Shown one piece after another: positions 1 to 6,700 of a DNA stretch of 7,953 nucleotides. The stretch's first letter is position 1. The number at the start of each line of letters is the position of its first letter. This DNA is from Bacillota bacterium. Lineage in GTDB: Bacteria; Bacillota; Clostridia; Peptostreptococcales; Anaerovoracaceae. The stretch covers positions 1-7,953 of the forward strand of contig JAEEUO010000038.1 in assembly GCA_016286935.1 (NCBI GenBank), written 5' to 3'. The notes beneath the pieces are model-generated. The model saw only the letters and a program-made list of their open reading frames with translations, was not told the origin of the DNA and did not search any database. Position numbers and translations under genes: made by a program.

Positions 1-488
1 GTCTGTTCCAGAGCCCAGACGTCGCAAAGGATTATGCTGGCTGGCTTGACCGGGATAACGTCTTGATTGACAACTGCACGTTCGGCGATGGTGTCATCCG
101 TTCCACAGACCTCGCCGCCCGCGCGTCGCGCTTCGACCCGAGCGTCTACTGGACGTCCATGTTCACCGCGGATGACCTTGCCGGCACGAAATGGCACGGC
201 GTGCTGATCCAGTACACCGACACCGCCGCGTCGAGCGCCCTCCCCTGGACCGATCCCGACTCCGGCTTCGTCTACGAGGCCAACGTCGAATTCAGCGCTG
301 ACGGAACCGGCGTGTTCGAATGGTACAACGCCCCCGAGGCCGGACCGTTCCTGTGGAAGATGGTCAGCGTGAAGGAAGCGTCCTTCCCCGGCGTGACCGT
401 CGAAATGTTCGAACGTCCCGACGCCTCCTCCAAGGTCCTTCGCCTCTGGATCGAGAACATGATGATCTGGATGGAGCCGGCCGAATAA
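1..488 (+). CDS. Right-handed parallel beta-helix family protein, C-terminal part (gene A, 5' end cut)
   Basis: The reading frame is open from base 3 to the stop at 486-488 and runs off the left edge, so 161 residues of a longer protein are visible. A TTG at 63 could be read as a start, but the frame is coding upstream of it and no ribosome site precedes it. Residues 1-35 look like the last rung of a beta-helix (the DNCTFGDG turn resembles NCTFGSWE in gene C). Residues about 54-161 form the C-terminal domain shared with genes C, D and E: LAGTKWHG, then ALPW, then SADGTGVFEWY, an F-x-W pair, and a final LRLWIENMMIW strand. The domain is beta-rich and the opening GT-W resembles lipocalin-like barrels, but that is inference. 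The signal peptide lies outside the window. By analogy with its neighbours it is probably a surface lipoprotein. Ligand or activity is unknown. Confidence 0.8.
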   Translation, partial: LFQSPDVAKDYAGWLDRDNVLIDNCTFGDGVIRSTDLAARASRFDPSVYWTSMFTADDLAGTKWHGVLIQYTDTAASSALPWTDPDSGFVYEANVEFSADGTGVFEWYNAPEAGPFLWKMVSVKEASFPGVTVEMFERPDASSKVLRLWIENMMIWMEPAE

Positions 489-527
489 ACCGCAATCGAA
501 TCTTTACCTTATATACCCATCACCAAC

Positions 528-533
528 AGGAGG
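528..533 (+). promoter_or_regulatory. Ribosome binding site of gene B
   Basis: AGGAGG six bases before ATG 540. It is a near-perfect Shine-Dalgarno site and the main support that this small, unrecognised reading frame is translated. Confidence 0.75.
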
Positions 534-539
534 AACCCC

Positions 540-836
540 ATGGAATTCTTCGAACAGCTCAAAGCCAAATGCCCCTGCCTTAAAAAAGACCCTGCGACGG
601 CTGCCGAACGGCGTGCAAAGCGCCGCGAAAAGCGCAGAACGGCCGTCAACGCCGTCGTGCAGCACGAACGCCGCAAGGCCCGCCGCCGCTTCCGCAAAAA
701 CTACGTCTGGCCCGTCGTCCGTACGCTCGTCCTGATCCTATCGGGCGCCTGGCTCGGCATCCACCGCAACGTCGTCAAGGCGTGGATCAAGGCCGAACCC
801 GTCCCCCAGGGCCCCCATCCCTGGTGCAACCGATAA
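540..836 (+). CDS. Small, highly basic membrane protein of unknown function (gene B)
   Basis: 98 residues starting at ATG 540, with AGGAGG at 528-533 six bases upstream, which makes the start secure. I do not recognise a family. Residues 1-16 are a short amphipathic start containing a Cys-Pro-Cys (11-13). Residues 22-53 are almost entirely Arg, Lys, Ala and Glu and probably helical. Residues about 56-74 form one hydrophobic stretch (VWPVVRTLVLILSGAWLGI) that could span the membrane, with one Arg inside. The tail is Pro-rich and ends WCNR. I count 25 Lys/Arg against 7 Asp/Glu. By the positive-inside rule the basic N-terminal part should be cytoplasmic. It sits 51 bases after gene A and 10 bases before gene C, so it is probably co-transcribed with the surface lipoproteins. 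A role in binding nucleic acid, a partner protein or acidic lipids is only a guess. Confidence 0.75.
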   Translation: MEFFEQLKAKCPCLKKDPATAAERRAKRREKRRTAVNAVVQHERRKARRRFRKNYVWPVVRTLVLILSGAWLGIHRNVVKAWIKAEPVPQGPHPWCNR

Positions 837-846
837 GGACTCCGAA

Positions 847-2070
847 ATGACCAGAGCAAAACGAATCGGCGCCCTTCTTACGGCGCTCGTTCTCACGCTT
901 GCGCTGTGCGCTGGCTGTACGAAGCCGGAACCCCAGACCGATCCCGCCGGAGACGACGGCGTGATCCCGGTCTCGTCCGTCGAAGAACTCCTCGAGGCGA
1001 TCGCTCCGGATACGACGATCGTGATCGAGCCCGGAACGTACGACCTCGGCAAGACGCTCGGCGCGATCTGGCTGGCCGACGGCGTGAACTACAACCTCAA
1101 TCACGCCTACGTCACCGTCGCCGAATGCGGAAGCGGCGCGGAGCTGAAGATCCTCGGTGCGGACGGCCTCACGATCCGCGGCGGTTCCCCGAACCGTGAC
1201 GATACGGTCCTTCTGACCGATCCGCGTACCGCGACGGTCATCAGCTTCCACAACTGCAGAAACGTCACCGTCGAGAACCTGACGGCCGGCCACACCGACC
1301 TCGGCACGTGCTCCGGCGACGTGATCTTCCTCAGCGGCTGCCGCGACGTCACCTTCCGCAACGTCGACCTCTTCGGCTGCGGGGTCGTCGGCATCCGCGC
1401 CGAATCGACGAACGGCATCCTCGTCGAGGACTCGAAGATCCACGACTGCGACGTGGGTCCGTTCTGGTACTGCGAATGCGCCGGCAGCCTTGCCTTCAAC
1501 AACTGCGCGCTCGTCGACAATAACGGCGGCGGCGCGCTCGAGGATTCGCCCGACGGTCTTCTCGCGTTCAAAAACTGCACCTTCGGCTCATGGGAGACGA
1601 ACGAATGGTCGTACAGCGGCGCCGCGACGTTCGACGGCTGCACGTTCAGCGAAGTCGACGTATGGCTCGGACCCGAGGGCGAAAAGTTTGAAATTGACGC
1701 GCTCCGCCACATCCCGGCCGACGCGGAGGTCTTCAACGAGACGATCTGGGACGCCGTCCTGATCTACGACGATTCCGGCCGCTCGATGGCGCTTCCCCAC
1801 TGGTCCGGCGAAACCGAACACAGCGTCCAGCTTGAGTTCCTCGAGGGCGGCACCGGCCACCTCTACTGGTACGACGGAAGCTCCTCCTCCTTCGACTGGG
1901 CGCTCGATTCCGACTATTCCGGAACGATCCGGAACGACCAAACGCTCCTTTCCGGCACCCTTTCCCTCTACACCGACGGCCGCGACACCGACGGCGACGG
2001 CGAAGGCGCCGTATTTCTCCTTCTCCAGATCAACGATGAGACCGTCTGGCTGAACCGGACCTGGTACTGA
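847..2070 (+). CDS. Lipoprotein with one beta-helix module and C-terminal beta domain (gene C)
   Basis: 407 residues from ATG 847. AAGGA at 835-839 overlaps the stop of gene B, so translational coupling is plausible. Residues 1-23 are a signal peptide (basic MTRAKR, then a Leu/Ala core), with the lipid-modified Cys at 24. The lipobox reads L-C-A-G-C, with Cys rather than Leu at -3. A short linker (25-38) is followed by a beta-helix at about 39-275: VSSVEELLEAI and EPGTYDL open it, DGLTIRGGS is at 106-114, GH at 148-149 with Cys 155 and DV at 158-159, DLFGCG at 174-179, and IHDC at 198-201 followed by GPF. These motifs recur in genes D and E. Residues about 288-407 are the shared C-domain (NETIWDA, GGTGHLYWYD, INDETVW). 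Residues 380-385 read DTDGDG, a possible calcium loop. The protein probably sits on the outer membrane face. No enzyme activity can be assigned, and carbohydrate binding or cleavage is only a possibility from the fold. Confidence 0.88.
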   Translation: MTRAKRIGALLTALVLTLALCAGCTKPEPQTDPAGDDGVIPVSSVEELLEAIAPDTTIVIEPGTYDLGKTLGAIWLADGVNYNLNHAYVTVAECGSGAELKILGADGLTIRGGSPNRDDTVLLTDPRTATVISFHNCRNVTVENLTAGHTDLGTCSGDVIFLSGCRDVTFRNVDLFGCGVVGIRAESTNGILVEDSKIHDCDVGPFWYCECAGSLAFNNCALVDNNGGGALEDSPDGLLAFKNCTFGSWETNEWSYSGAATFDGCTFSEVDVWLGPEGEKFEIDALRHIPADAEVFNETIWDAVLIYDDSGRSMALPHWSGETEHSVQLEFLEGGTGHLYWYDGSSSSFDWALDSDYSGTIRNDQTLLSGTLSLYTDGRDTDGDGEGAVFLLLQINDETVWLNRTWY

Positions 2071-2091
2071 ACCGCTGACCGCACACCGAAC

Positions 2092-2097
2092 GGGAGG
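2092..2097 (+). promoter_or_regulatory. Ribosome binding site of gene D
   Basis: GGGAGG eight bases before ATG 2106. The surrounding leader and first codons closely match those of gene E, which has the same spacing. Confidence 0.7.
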
Positions 2098-2105
2098 TTT
2101 GCCCT

Positions 2106-4094
2106 ATGCAATTCAAACACCGTACGATCCTTGCCCTGCTGCTCGTTCTGATCCTCGCCGCCTCGTGCCTGGCGGGCTGCACGAAAACGCCTCCGAAACC
2201 GGATGACCCGGGTACCCAGACCGATCCCGGCACCCAGACCGATCCGAACAAGCCGGATGATCCCTCCCTTCCGGACGGCGCCGTCCGCGCGACGTCCGTT
2301 CAGGAGTTTCTCGACGCGCTGAAACCGGGCGCGGAGATCGTCCTCGCGCCGGGAACGTATGAGCTCATTTCGGTCCTCGAACCGATCTACAACGACGGCT
2401 CGGACGGGAGCGGAACGGTCAGGATCAACGATTATGCCTACACCACCTACACCGGAAACTACTACGATCTCCACCTCACAGGCCTCAAGGACGTCACGAT
2501 CCGCGGCGAATCCGATGACCGCGGCGACGTCCTCATCAGCAGCCTCGATCCCTTCGCGACCGTCCTCATCTTCGAGAACTGCGAGAACGTGACGCTGAGC
2601 AGCTTTACGGCCGGCCATTCCGTCGTGCCGAACAGCTGCGCGGGCGACGTGCTCTGGTTCGACGAATGCAGCAACGTCAGCCTGACCGATCTCGATATCT
2701 ACGGCTGCGGCGTCTACGGAACGGTCTTCCGGCGCATCGGCCCCGACACCTCCGTCCGCGTCTCGGACTGTGAGATCCGTGACTGCTCCAGCGGCCAGTT
2801 CCTGATCGACGGCTGCGGCTGCGCGATCCTCTTCGAGAAGACGCTCTTCAACGGCAATTCCTACAACGTCGCGTACCAGAACGGCCCGTCGTGCACGCTC
2901 ACGTTCGACCGCTGCGAGTTCGAGAACGACCCCGGGAGCGGTTCGATCGACATCACGAAGATCACCTACACGGACTGCCTCGCCGAGGGTATCCCCTATG
3001 ACGCTTCCGTCCATGTTTCGACGGTCGCCGGGCTTCTGGAAGCGATCAAACCGGGCGCGGAGATCACGATCGAGCCGGGTACGTACGACCTGAGCAGGGA
3101 TCTCGCGACGATCCTCGCGGAGAACAAGAACTGGAACGACACGCATCCGTACACGCGCATCGACAAGGTCTTCGACGGCTACGAGCTGATCGTCCTCGGC
3201 TGCGACGGCCTCACGATCCGCGGCGGTTCCGAAGACCGTGCGGAAACGCAGATCCTGTCGAGCTCGAAGTATGCGGACCTTCGCTCGTTCGCTGATTGCA
3301 TCGACCTCCGCCTCGAGCGCTTCACCTGCGGCCACACCGAACAGGGCGACTGCGACGGCGACGTTCTCTACTTCGAGAACAGCCGCTCGATCGTCTGCGA
3401 GGATCTCGACCTGTTCGGCTGCGGCATGATCGCCATCCGCGCCAACGAAGGCACGCGCGACCTGACCGTCCGCGATTCGTCGATCCACGACTGCGAGGCC
3501 GGACCGTTCATCTTCTACCAGTGCGAAGGAACGTTCGAGTTCGACAACTGCTACATCGCCGGTTCCCGCAGCGGCGGCTTCGCCGAGGGCGACGTCCGGC
3601 CGGAGATCCGCTTCCTCCACTGCGCGTTCGGCGAGCGTGAAACGGCCGCGTGGGCCTTCACAGACGCCTTCTTCGACGACTGCACTTTCCACGTTATCGA
3701 TGAGTACACCGAATACGAGGACTTCACGTTCCACACCGCCTCCGCCGTCAAGATCCCGTTCAGCGCGGACGAGATCAGCGACACATACTGGGAAGCGCTC
3801 TTCATGACCGACACCGAGCGCAAGGTATCGAGACGCCTTCCGGCCTGGAACGACGACGATTCCTACACGTCCGTCTCCGTCTCCTTCCGCGCCGACGGAA
3901 CGGGCTCCCTCTACTGGCTCGACCATGATACGACGTTCAAGTGGGCTGCCGGTCCGGACGACACGATCGCCATCACCGATATGCCCAACGCGCAAGCGTC
4001 GGCCGCGCTCTACGTCGATCCGAAATGCGAGTATCCCGACATGCGGTTCCTCTACTTCAACGTGAACGACACGTACTGCTGGTGCGTTCACTAA
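2106..4094 (+). CDS. Lipoprotein with two beta-helix modules and one C-terminal beta domain (gene D)
   Basis: 662 residues from ATG 2106. Residues 1-24 are a signal peptide ending in a textbook LAGC lipobox with lipid-modified Cys 25. Residues 26-58 are a Pro/Asp/Thr linker containing two GTQTDP repeats. Helix module 1 (about 59-291) opens with VQEFLDALKPGAE and APGTYEL and has VTIRGES, GH at 170-171, Cys 178 and DV 181-182, DIYGCG 196-201, and IRDC then GQF. Helix module 2 (about 301-545) repeats the plan: VAGLLEAIKPGAE, EPGTYDL, DGLTIRGGS, GH 409-410, Cys 416, DV 419-420, DLFGCG 435-440, IHDC then GPF. Residues about 549-662 are the C-domain (ISDTYWEA, RADGTGSLYWLD, a late Cys-Trp-Cys). Module 1 joins module 2 directly near residue 300, where gene E carries an extra C-domain. 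It is probably the last gene of the operon and is followed by a strong terminator. Function is unknown beyond a surface-anchored, solenoid-type binding or carbohydrate-active protein. Confidence 0.88.
   Translation: MQFKHRTILALLLVLILAASCLAGCTKTPPKPDDPGTQTDPGTQTDPNKPDDPSLPDGAVRATSVQEFLDALKPGAEIVLAPGTYELISVLEPIYNDGSDGSGTVRINDYAYTTYTGNYYDLHLTGLKDVTIRGESDDRGDVLISSLDPFATVLIFENCENVTLSSFTAGHSVVPNSCAGDVLWFDECSNVSLTDLDIYGCGVYGTVFRRIGPDTSVRVSDCEIRDCSSGQFLIDGCGCAILFEKTLFNGNSYNVAYQNGPSCTLTFDRCEFENDPGSGSIDITKITYTDCLAEGIPYDASVHVSTVAGLLEAIKPGAEITIEPGTYDLSRDLATILAENKNWNDTHPYTRIDKVFDGYELIVLGCDGLTIRGGSEDRAETQILSSSKYADLRSFADCIDLRLERFTCGHTEQGDCDGDVLYFENSRSIVCEDLDLFGCGMIAIRANEGTRDLTVRDSSIHDCEAGPFIFYQCEGTFEFDNCYIAGSRSGGFAEGDVRPEIRFLHCAFGERETAAWAFTDAFFDDCTFHVIDEYTEYEDFTFHTASAVKIPFSADEISDTYWEALFMTDTERKVSRRLPAWNDDDSYTSVSVSFRADGTGSLYWLDHDTTFKWAAGPDDTIAITDMPNAQASAALYVDPKCEYPDMRFLYFNVNDTYCWCVH
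2211..2246 (+). repeat. Two 18-base tandem repeats coding the linker of gene D
   Basis: Two consecutive 18-base units each encode Gly-Thr-Gln-Thr-Asp-Pro in the linker just after the lipid-modified Cys. They differ only in third codon positions. Such in-frame units can expand or contract by slippage and so change the spacer between membrane anchor and beta-helix. Confidence 0.7.
3009..4091 (+). repeat. Paralogous module copy 1: helix 2 plus C-domain of gene D
   Basis: This segment encodes a beta-helix plus C-domain that is collinear with bases 5575-6669 in gene E. Shared stretches include VFDGYEL, DGLTIRGGS, a run around HVIDEYTEYEDFTFH, ALFMTDT and a DGTG-x-LYWL strand. The similarity is visible at DNA level, with differences mostly in third positions. 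It marks a gene duplication rather than a mobile element. Confidence 0.8.
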
Positions 4095-4118
4095 ACGGGA
4101 CACGCTTTTCTTACAAAC

Positions 4119-4150
4119 GAAAACGGCAGGATGCGGATCCTGCCGTTTTC
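4119..4150 (+). terminator. Intrinsic terminator after gene D
   Basis: A perfect 14-base inverted repeat (left arm 4119-4132, right arm 4137-4150) with a four-base GCGG loop. The GC-rich stem core CGGCAGGAT is flanked by A4 on the left and T4 on the right. It starts 24 bases after the stop of gene D and would release transcripts of the A-B-C-D unit. The A/T symmetry means it could also work on the opposite strand. Confidence 0.9.
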
Positions 4151-4216
4151 TGTCAATCATCTGCCTGATGAATCGTTTATACAGTAGAGAAATCTTTTAT
4201 CTGTCCCAAACCCATC

Positions 4217-4222
4217 GGGAGG
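4217..4222 (+). promoter_or_regulatory. Ribosome binding site that fixes the start of gene E
   Basis: GGGAGG eight bases before ATG 4231. The in-frame ATG at 4168 lacks such a site and would add 21 polar residues in front of the signal peptide, so 4231 is the better start. The layout matches gene D. Confidence 0.8.
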
Positions 4223-4230
4223 TACGCTCT

Positions 4231-6672
4231 ATGCAGAACAAACGCCGTACGATCGCACTGCTTCTTTTGACGGTGCTTTTTGCCGTTTCGGTTCTCGCCG
4301 GCTGTACGAAAACACCTGAAACACCGCCTGAACCGGTAACAACAGATGATCCGGACACCCAGACCGACCCGAACACGAACACCGATCCAAATCCAAACAC
4401 CGATCCGAGTACGGGAAACGATCCCGGTGAACCGTCCGGTCCTGTCCGCGTGACGAACGTCCGGGAGTTTCTCGATGCGCTGAAACCGGGCGCGGAGATC
4501 ATCCTTGCGCCGGGAACGTACGATCTGACGGACGATTTGAAAGCAATTTGGAACGGTGCGTCTATCCGAACGAACGGTGCGGAAATCAATGCTTATAGCC
4601 GCGTCGGTCGAGCAGACAGCGGCTATACGCTTTATCTTTCCGGCCTGAAGGATGTCACGATCCGCGGAGAAAGCGGAAACCGTGCGGATACACAGATTCT
4701 GACGCAATTCGCCGAAGCGACCGTTCTGAACTTTCGGGGATGCGAGAACGTTACGCTTGAAAACCTCACGATCGGCCATTCGGTGACACCCGAAGGATGC
4801 GACGCGGATGTTCTCTCGTTTCTCAAATGCAAATACTTCACGTTTGTCAATCTTGATCTCTTCGGCTGCGGCGTATTCGGTATCAATGCGAACAGCGGCG
4901 GCATCGAATCCTTTGCTTTTCGCGACTGCCTCTTCCGCGACTGTACCGGCGGCGCGTTCTGGCTCCAGGAGCTTGACAGCACCGTATCGTTCGTCCGTTG
5001 TACCTTCCAGGGCCCGCTCGGCTACAATTTCTTCATGAATTTCCCCGATGCGTGCCTGCGCTTCACGGACTGCGTCTTCACCGACTGCGATTTCGATTAC
5101 TGGACGAAGAATTCCTTTTTCATCCACAACCGCTCTGTGTTCGACGGCGTGCCGTTCTCGACCGAAAACATCGTTCAGCCCTACGACCGCTTCGATGCCC
5201 GCGACTTGAAACCCGCAACGATAACCGTTGAAGAGCTGAACGACACGATCTGGGAAGCGTTTATGAGTGTCGAGGAACACCTCTCCTATCGATCACTTCC
5301 CTACATCGACTATTACGACGGTGAAACGGTTTATCTGAAGTTCCGCTTTGACAGGGACGGCACGGGCGTCTTCGACTGTAAATGGGAGGAGAGTCCGATT
5401 TCGTTTACATGGTCGCTTGCCTCCTCCGAGAAGATCGCTCTGCAGTTTCAAACCGATTCTACCTGGCTCGGGGATTCCCTTACCGTCAAAATGATGAAAA
5501 CGAATGAAACCGAAGAACGCATTCTGGATTGCTGGTACGGGGACGAGACGTTCTGGCTGAGCCGCCACCATTCCGTTTCGGTTTCCTCGATCGCCGAACT
5601 GCTCGACGCGATCCGTCCCGGCGCAGAGATCATGCTGAAAGCAGGCACGTATGAGCTCAGCAAAGAACTCGGCAAGGTCCTTGCAAAAGACAGTAGTTGG
5701 AACGATTCTCACTCCTATGCGCAGATCAAAAAAGTGTTCGACGGATACGAGCTGGTGATCCGTGACTGCGACGGCCTGACGATCCGCGGCGGCTCCGATG
5801 ACCGGGCCGACACGCAGGTCCTGACCGATTCGACGTATGCGACGCTCATCAAATTCGAGAACTGCAACGACATCGTTCTTTCGAAGTTCACGTCCGGACA
5901 TAAAACGAAGGGCGACTGTATGGGCGACGTCATCTTCCTGGAAGGTTGCAATACTGCCCTTCTCGACGATGTTGATTACTTCGGCTGCGGCGTCGTCGGT
6001 CTCCGTGCGAATGAATCCCGTGACGTCACCGTTCGTGATTCGGATATCCACGACTGCGAAGTCGGTCCGTTCATCTTTTACGACTGTGCGGGAACGTTCG
6101 ATTTCAACAACTGCATGTTTACCGGCTCCCGCAGCGGCGGCTTCCTCGAGGGCGACTTGGAACCAAACATTAAGTTCCACCACTGCGTTTTCGGAGAGCG
6201 GGAAACGGAATCATGGACGTCCACCAAAAGTTTATTTGATGATTGTCAATTCCATGTAATCGACGAATACACCGAATACGAAGACTTTACGTTCCACCGC
6301 AAATCGGCCGTCCAGATTCCGTACGACGCAGAGGAATTGAACGACACGTTTTGGGATGCGCTCTTTATGACCGATACTCAAATAGAAGTTTCAACACGGC
6401 TCCCGTTCTGGGCCGATGACGGTTCCGCTCAGAATATCTCTGTCGAATTTCGTTCTGACGGAACAGGGCAACTCTACTGGCTCGAAAACCCCGATCCGAC
6501 TCCCTTTAAATGGGGTCCCGGTTCAGATGAGACGATCGCGATCTCCGATATGCCCGAAGCGATGGCAATCGCTGCCCTCTACACCGATCCCGAATGCGAA
6601 ATGCCCGAACTCCGCTTTCTCTATTTCTGGGTGAACGACGCATACGTCTGGTGCATCTGTACGTCGCGCTAA
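4231..6672 (+). CDS. Lipoprotein with two beta-helix/C-domain modules (gene E)
   Basis: 813 residues from ATG 4231. Residues 1-24 are a signal peptide (MQNKRR, hydrophobic core, LAGC) with lipid-modified Cys 25. Residues 26-70 are a Pro/Thr/Asp/Asn linker with TxTDPN repeats. Helix module 1 covers about 71-305 (VREFLDALKPGAE, APGTYDL, VTIRGES, GH 182-183, Cys 190, DV 193-194, DLFGCG 209-214, FRDC then GAF). A first C-domain follows at about 328-446 (LNDTIWEA, DRDGTGVFDCKW, YGDETFWL). Helix module 2 covers about 447-690 (IAELLDAIRPGAE, AGTYEL, DGLTIRGGS, GH 556-557, Cys 563, DV 566-567, DYFGCG 582-587, IHDC then GPF). A second C-domain ends the protein (694-813; LNDTFWDA, RSDGTGQLYWLE, WVNDAYVW). 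It is the only complete two-by-two member here. Codon choice is less strictly C-ending than in C and D. It lies between two terminators, so it is probably transcribed alone, but I found no convincing promoter in 4151-4216. Activity is unknown. Confidence 0.88.
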   Translation: MQNKRRTIALLLLTVLFAVSVLAGCTKTPETPPEPVTTDDPDTQTDPNTNTDPNPNTDPSTGNDPGEPSGPVRVTNVREFLDALKPGAEIILAPGTYDLTDDLKAIWNGASIRTNGAEINAYSRVGRADSGYTLYLSGLKDVTIRGESGNRADTQILTQFAEATVLNFRGCENVTLENLTIGHSVTPEGCDADVLSFLKCKYFTFVNLDLFGCGVFGINANSGGIESFAFRDCLFRDCTGGAFWLQELDSTVSFVRCTFQGPLGYNFFMNFPDACLRFTDCVFTDCDFDYWTKNSFFIHNRSVFDGVPFSTENIVQPYDRFDARDLKPATITVEELNDTIWEAFMSVEEHLSYRSLPYIDYYDGETVYLKFRFDRDGTGVFDCKWEESPISFTWSLASSEKIALQFQTDSTWLGDSLTVKMMKTNETEERILDCWYGDETFWLSRHHSVSVSSIAELLDAIRPGAEIMLKAGTYELSKELGKVLAKDSSWNDSHSYAQIKKVFDGYELVIRDCDGLTIRGGSDDRADTQVLTDSTYATLIKFENCNDIVLSKFTSGHKTKGDCMGDVIFLEGCNTALLDDVDYFGCGVVGLRANESRDVTVRDSDIHDCEVGPFIFYDCAGTFDFNNCMFTGSRSGGFLEGDLEPNIKFHHCVFGERETESWTSTKSLFDDCQFHVIDEYTEYEDFTFHRKSAVQIPYDAEELNDTFWDALFMTDTQIEVSTRLPFWADDGSAQNISVEFRSDGTGQLYWLENPDPTPFKWGPGSDETIAISDMPEAMAIAALYTDPECEMPELRFLYFWVNDAYVWCICTSR
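4357..4410 (+). repeat. Three imperfect 18-base repeats coding the linker of gene E
   Basis: Three 18-base units encode TQTDPN, TNTDPN and PNTDPS in the linker after the lipid-modified Cys. The unit length matches the two-copy repeat in gene D. Copy number therefore differs between the paralogues, giving E a longer spacer. Confidence 0.65.
5575..6669 (+). repeat. Paralogous module copy 2: helix 2 plus C-domain of gene E
   Basis: Collinear with 3009-4091 in gene D over the whole beta-helix and C-domain. This copy uses more T- and A-ending codons than the copy in D. Confidence 0.8.
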
Positions 6673-6700
6673 GCATAGAGATCTTTCATTACTGCAAACG

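Noticed and set aside
510..515. TATATA as a -10 element ahead of gene B
   Set aside because: There is no -35-like sequence about 17 bases upstream, and the gap to gene A is short, which fits an operon better.
2211..2246. Repeats considered as a CRISPR-like or mobile element signature
   Set aside because: The units are 18 bases, contiguous and in frame with a protein linker, with no spacers and no flanking element ends.
1968..4160. A 730-codon open frame on the minus strand opposite genes C and D
   Set aside because: It is exactly antisense to well-supported lipoprotein genes. Its translation is a low-complexity run of Ala, Val, Arg, Glu and Asp that mirrors the C-ending codon bias of the plus strand. 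It also runs through a terminator and two ribosome sites and has no ribosome site of its own.
4150..4183. Possible promoter for gene E (CTGTCA at 4150 and TATACA at 4178)
   Set aside because: The spacing is 22 bases instead of about 17 and both hexamers are only four-of-six matches. No better pair was found, so the promoter of E remains unassigned.
4168..4230. Earlier in-frame ATG giving gene E 21 extra residues
   Set aside because: It has no ribosome site upstream, and it would bury the signal peptide behind polar residues. ATG 4231 has GGGAGG at the right distance and aligns with the start of gene D.
4177..6183. Long minus-strand open frames opposite gene E
   Set aside because: They are biased shadows lacking ribosome sites. 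Gene E itself has a signal peptide, a lipobox and paralogues on both sides.
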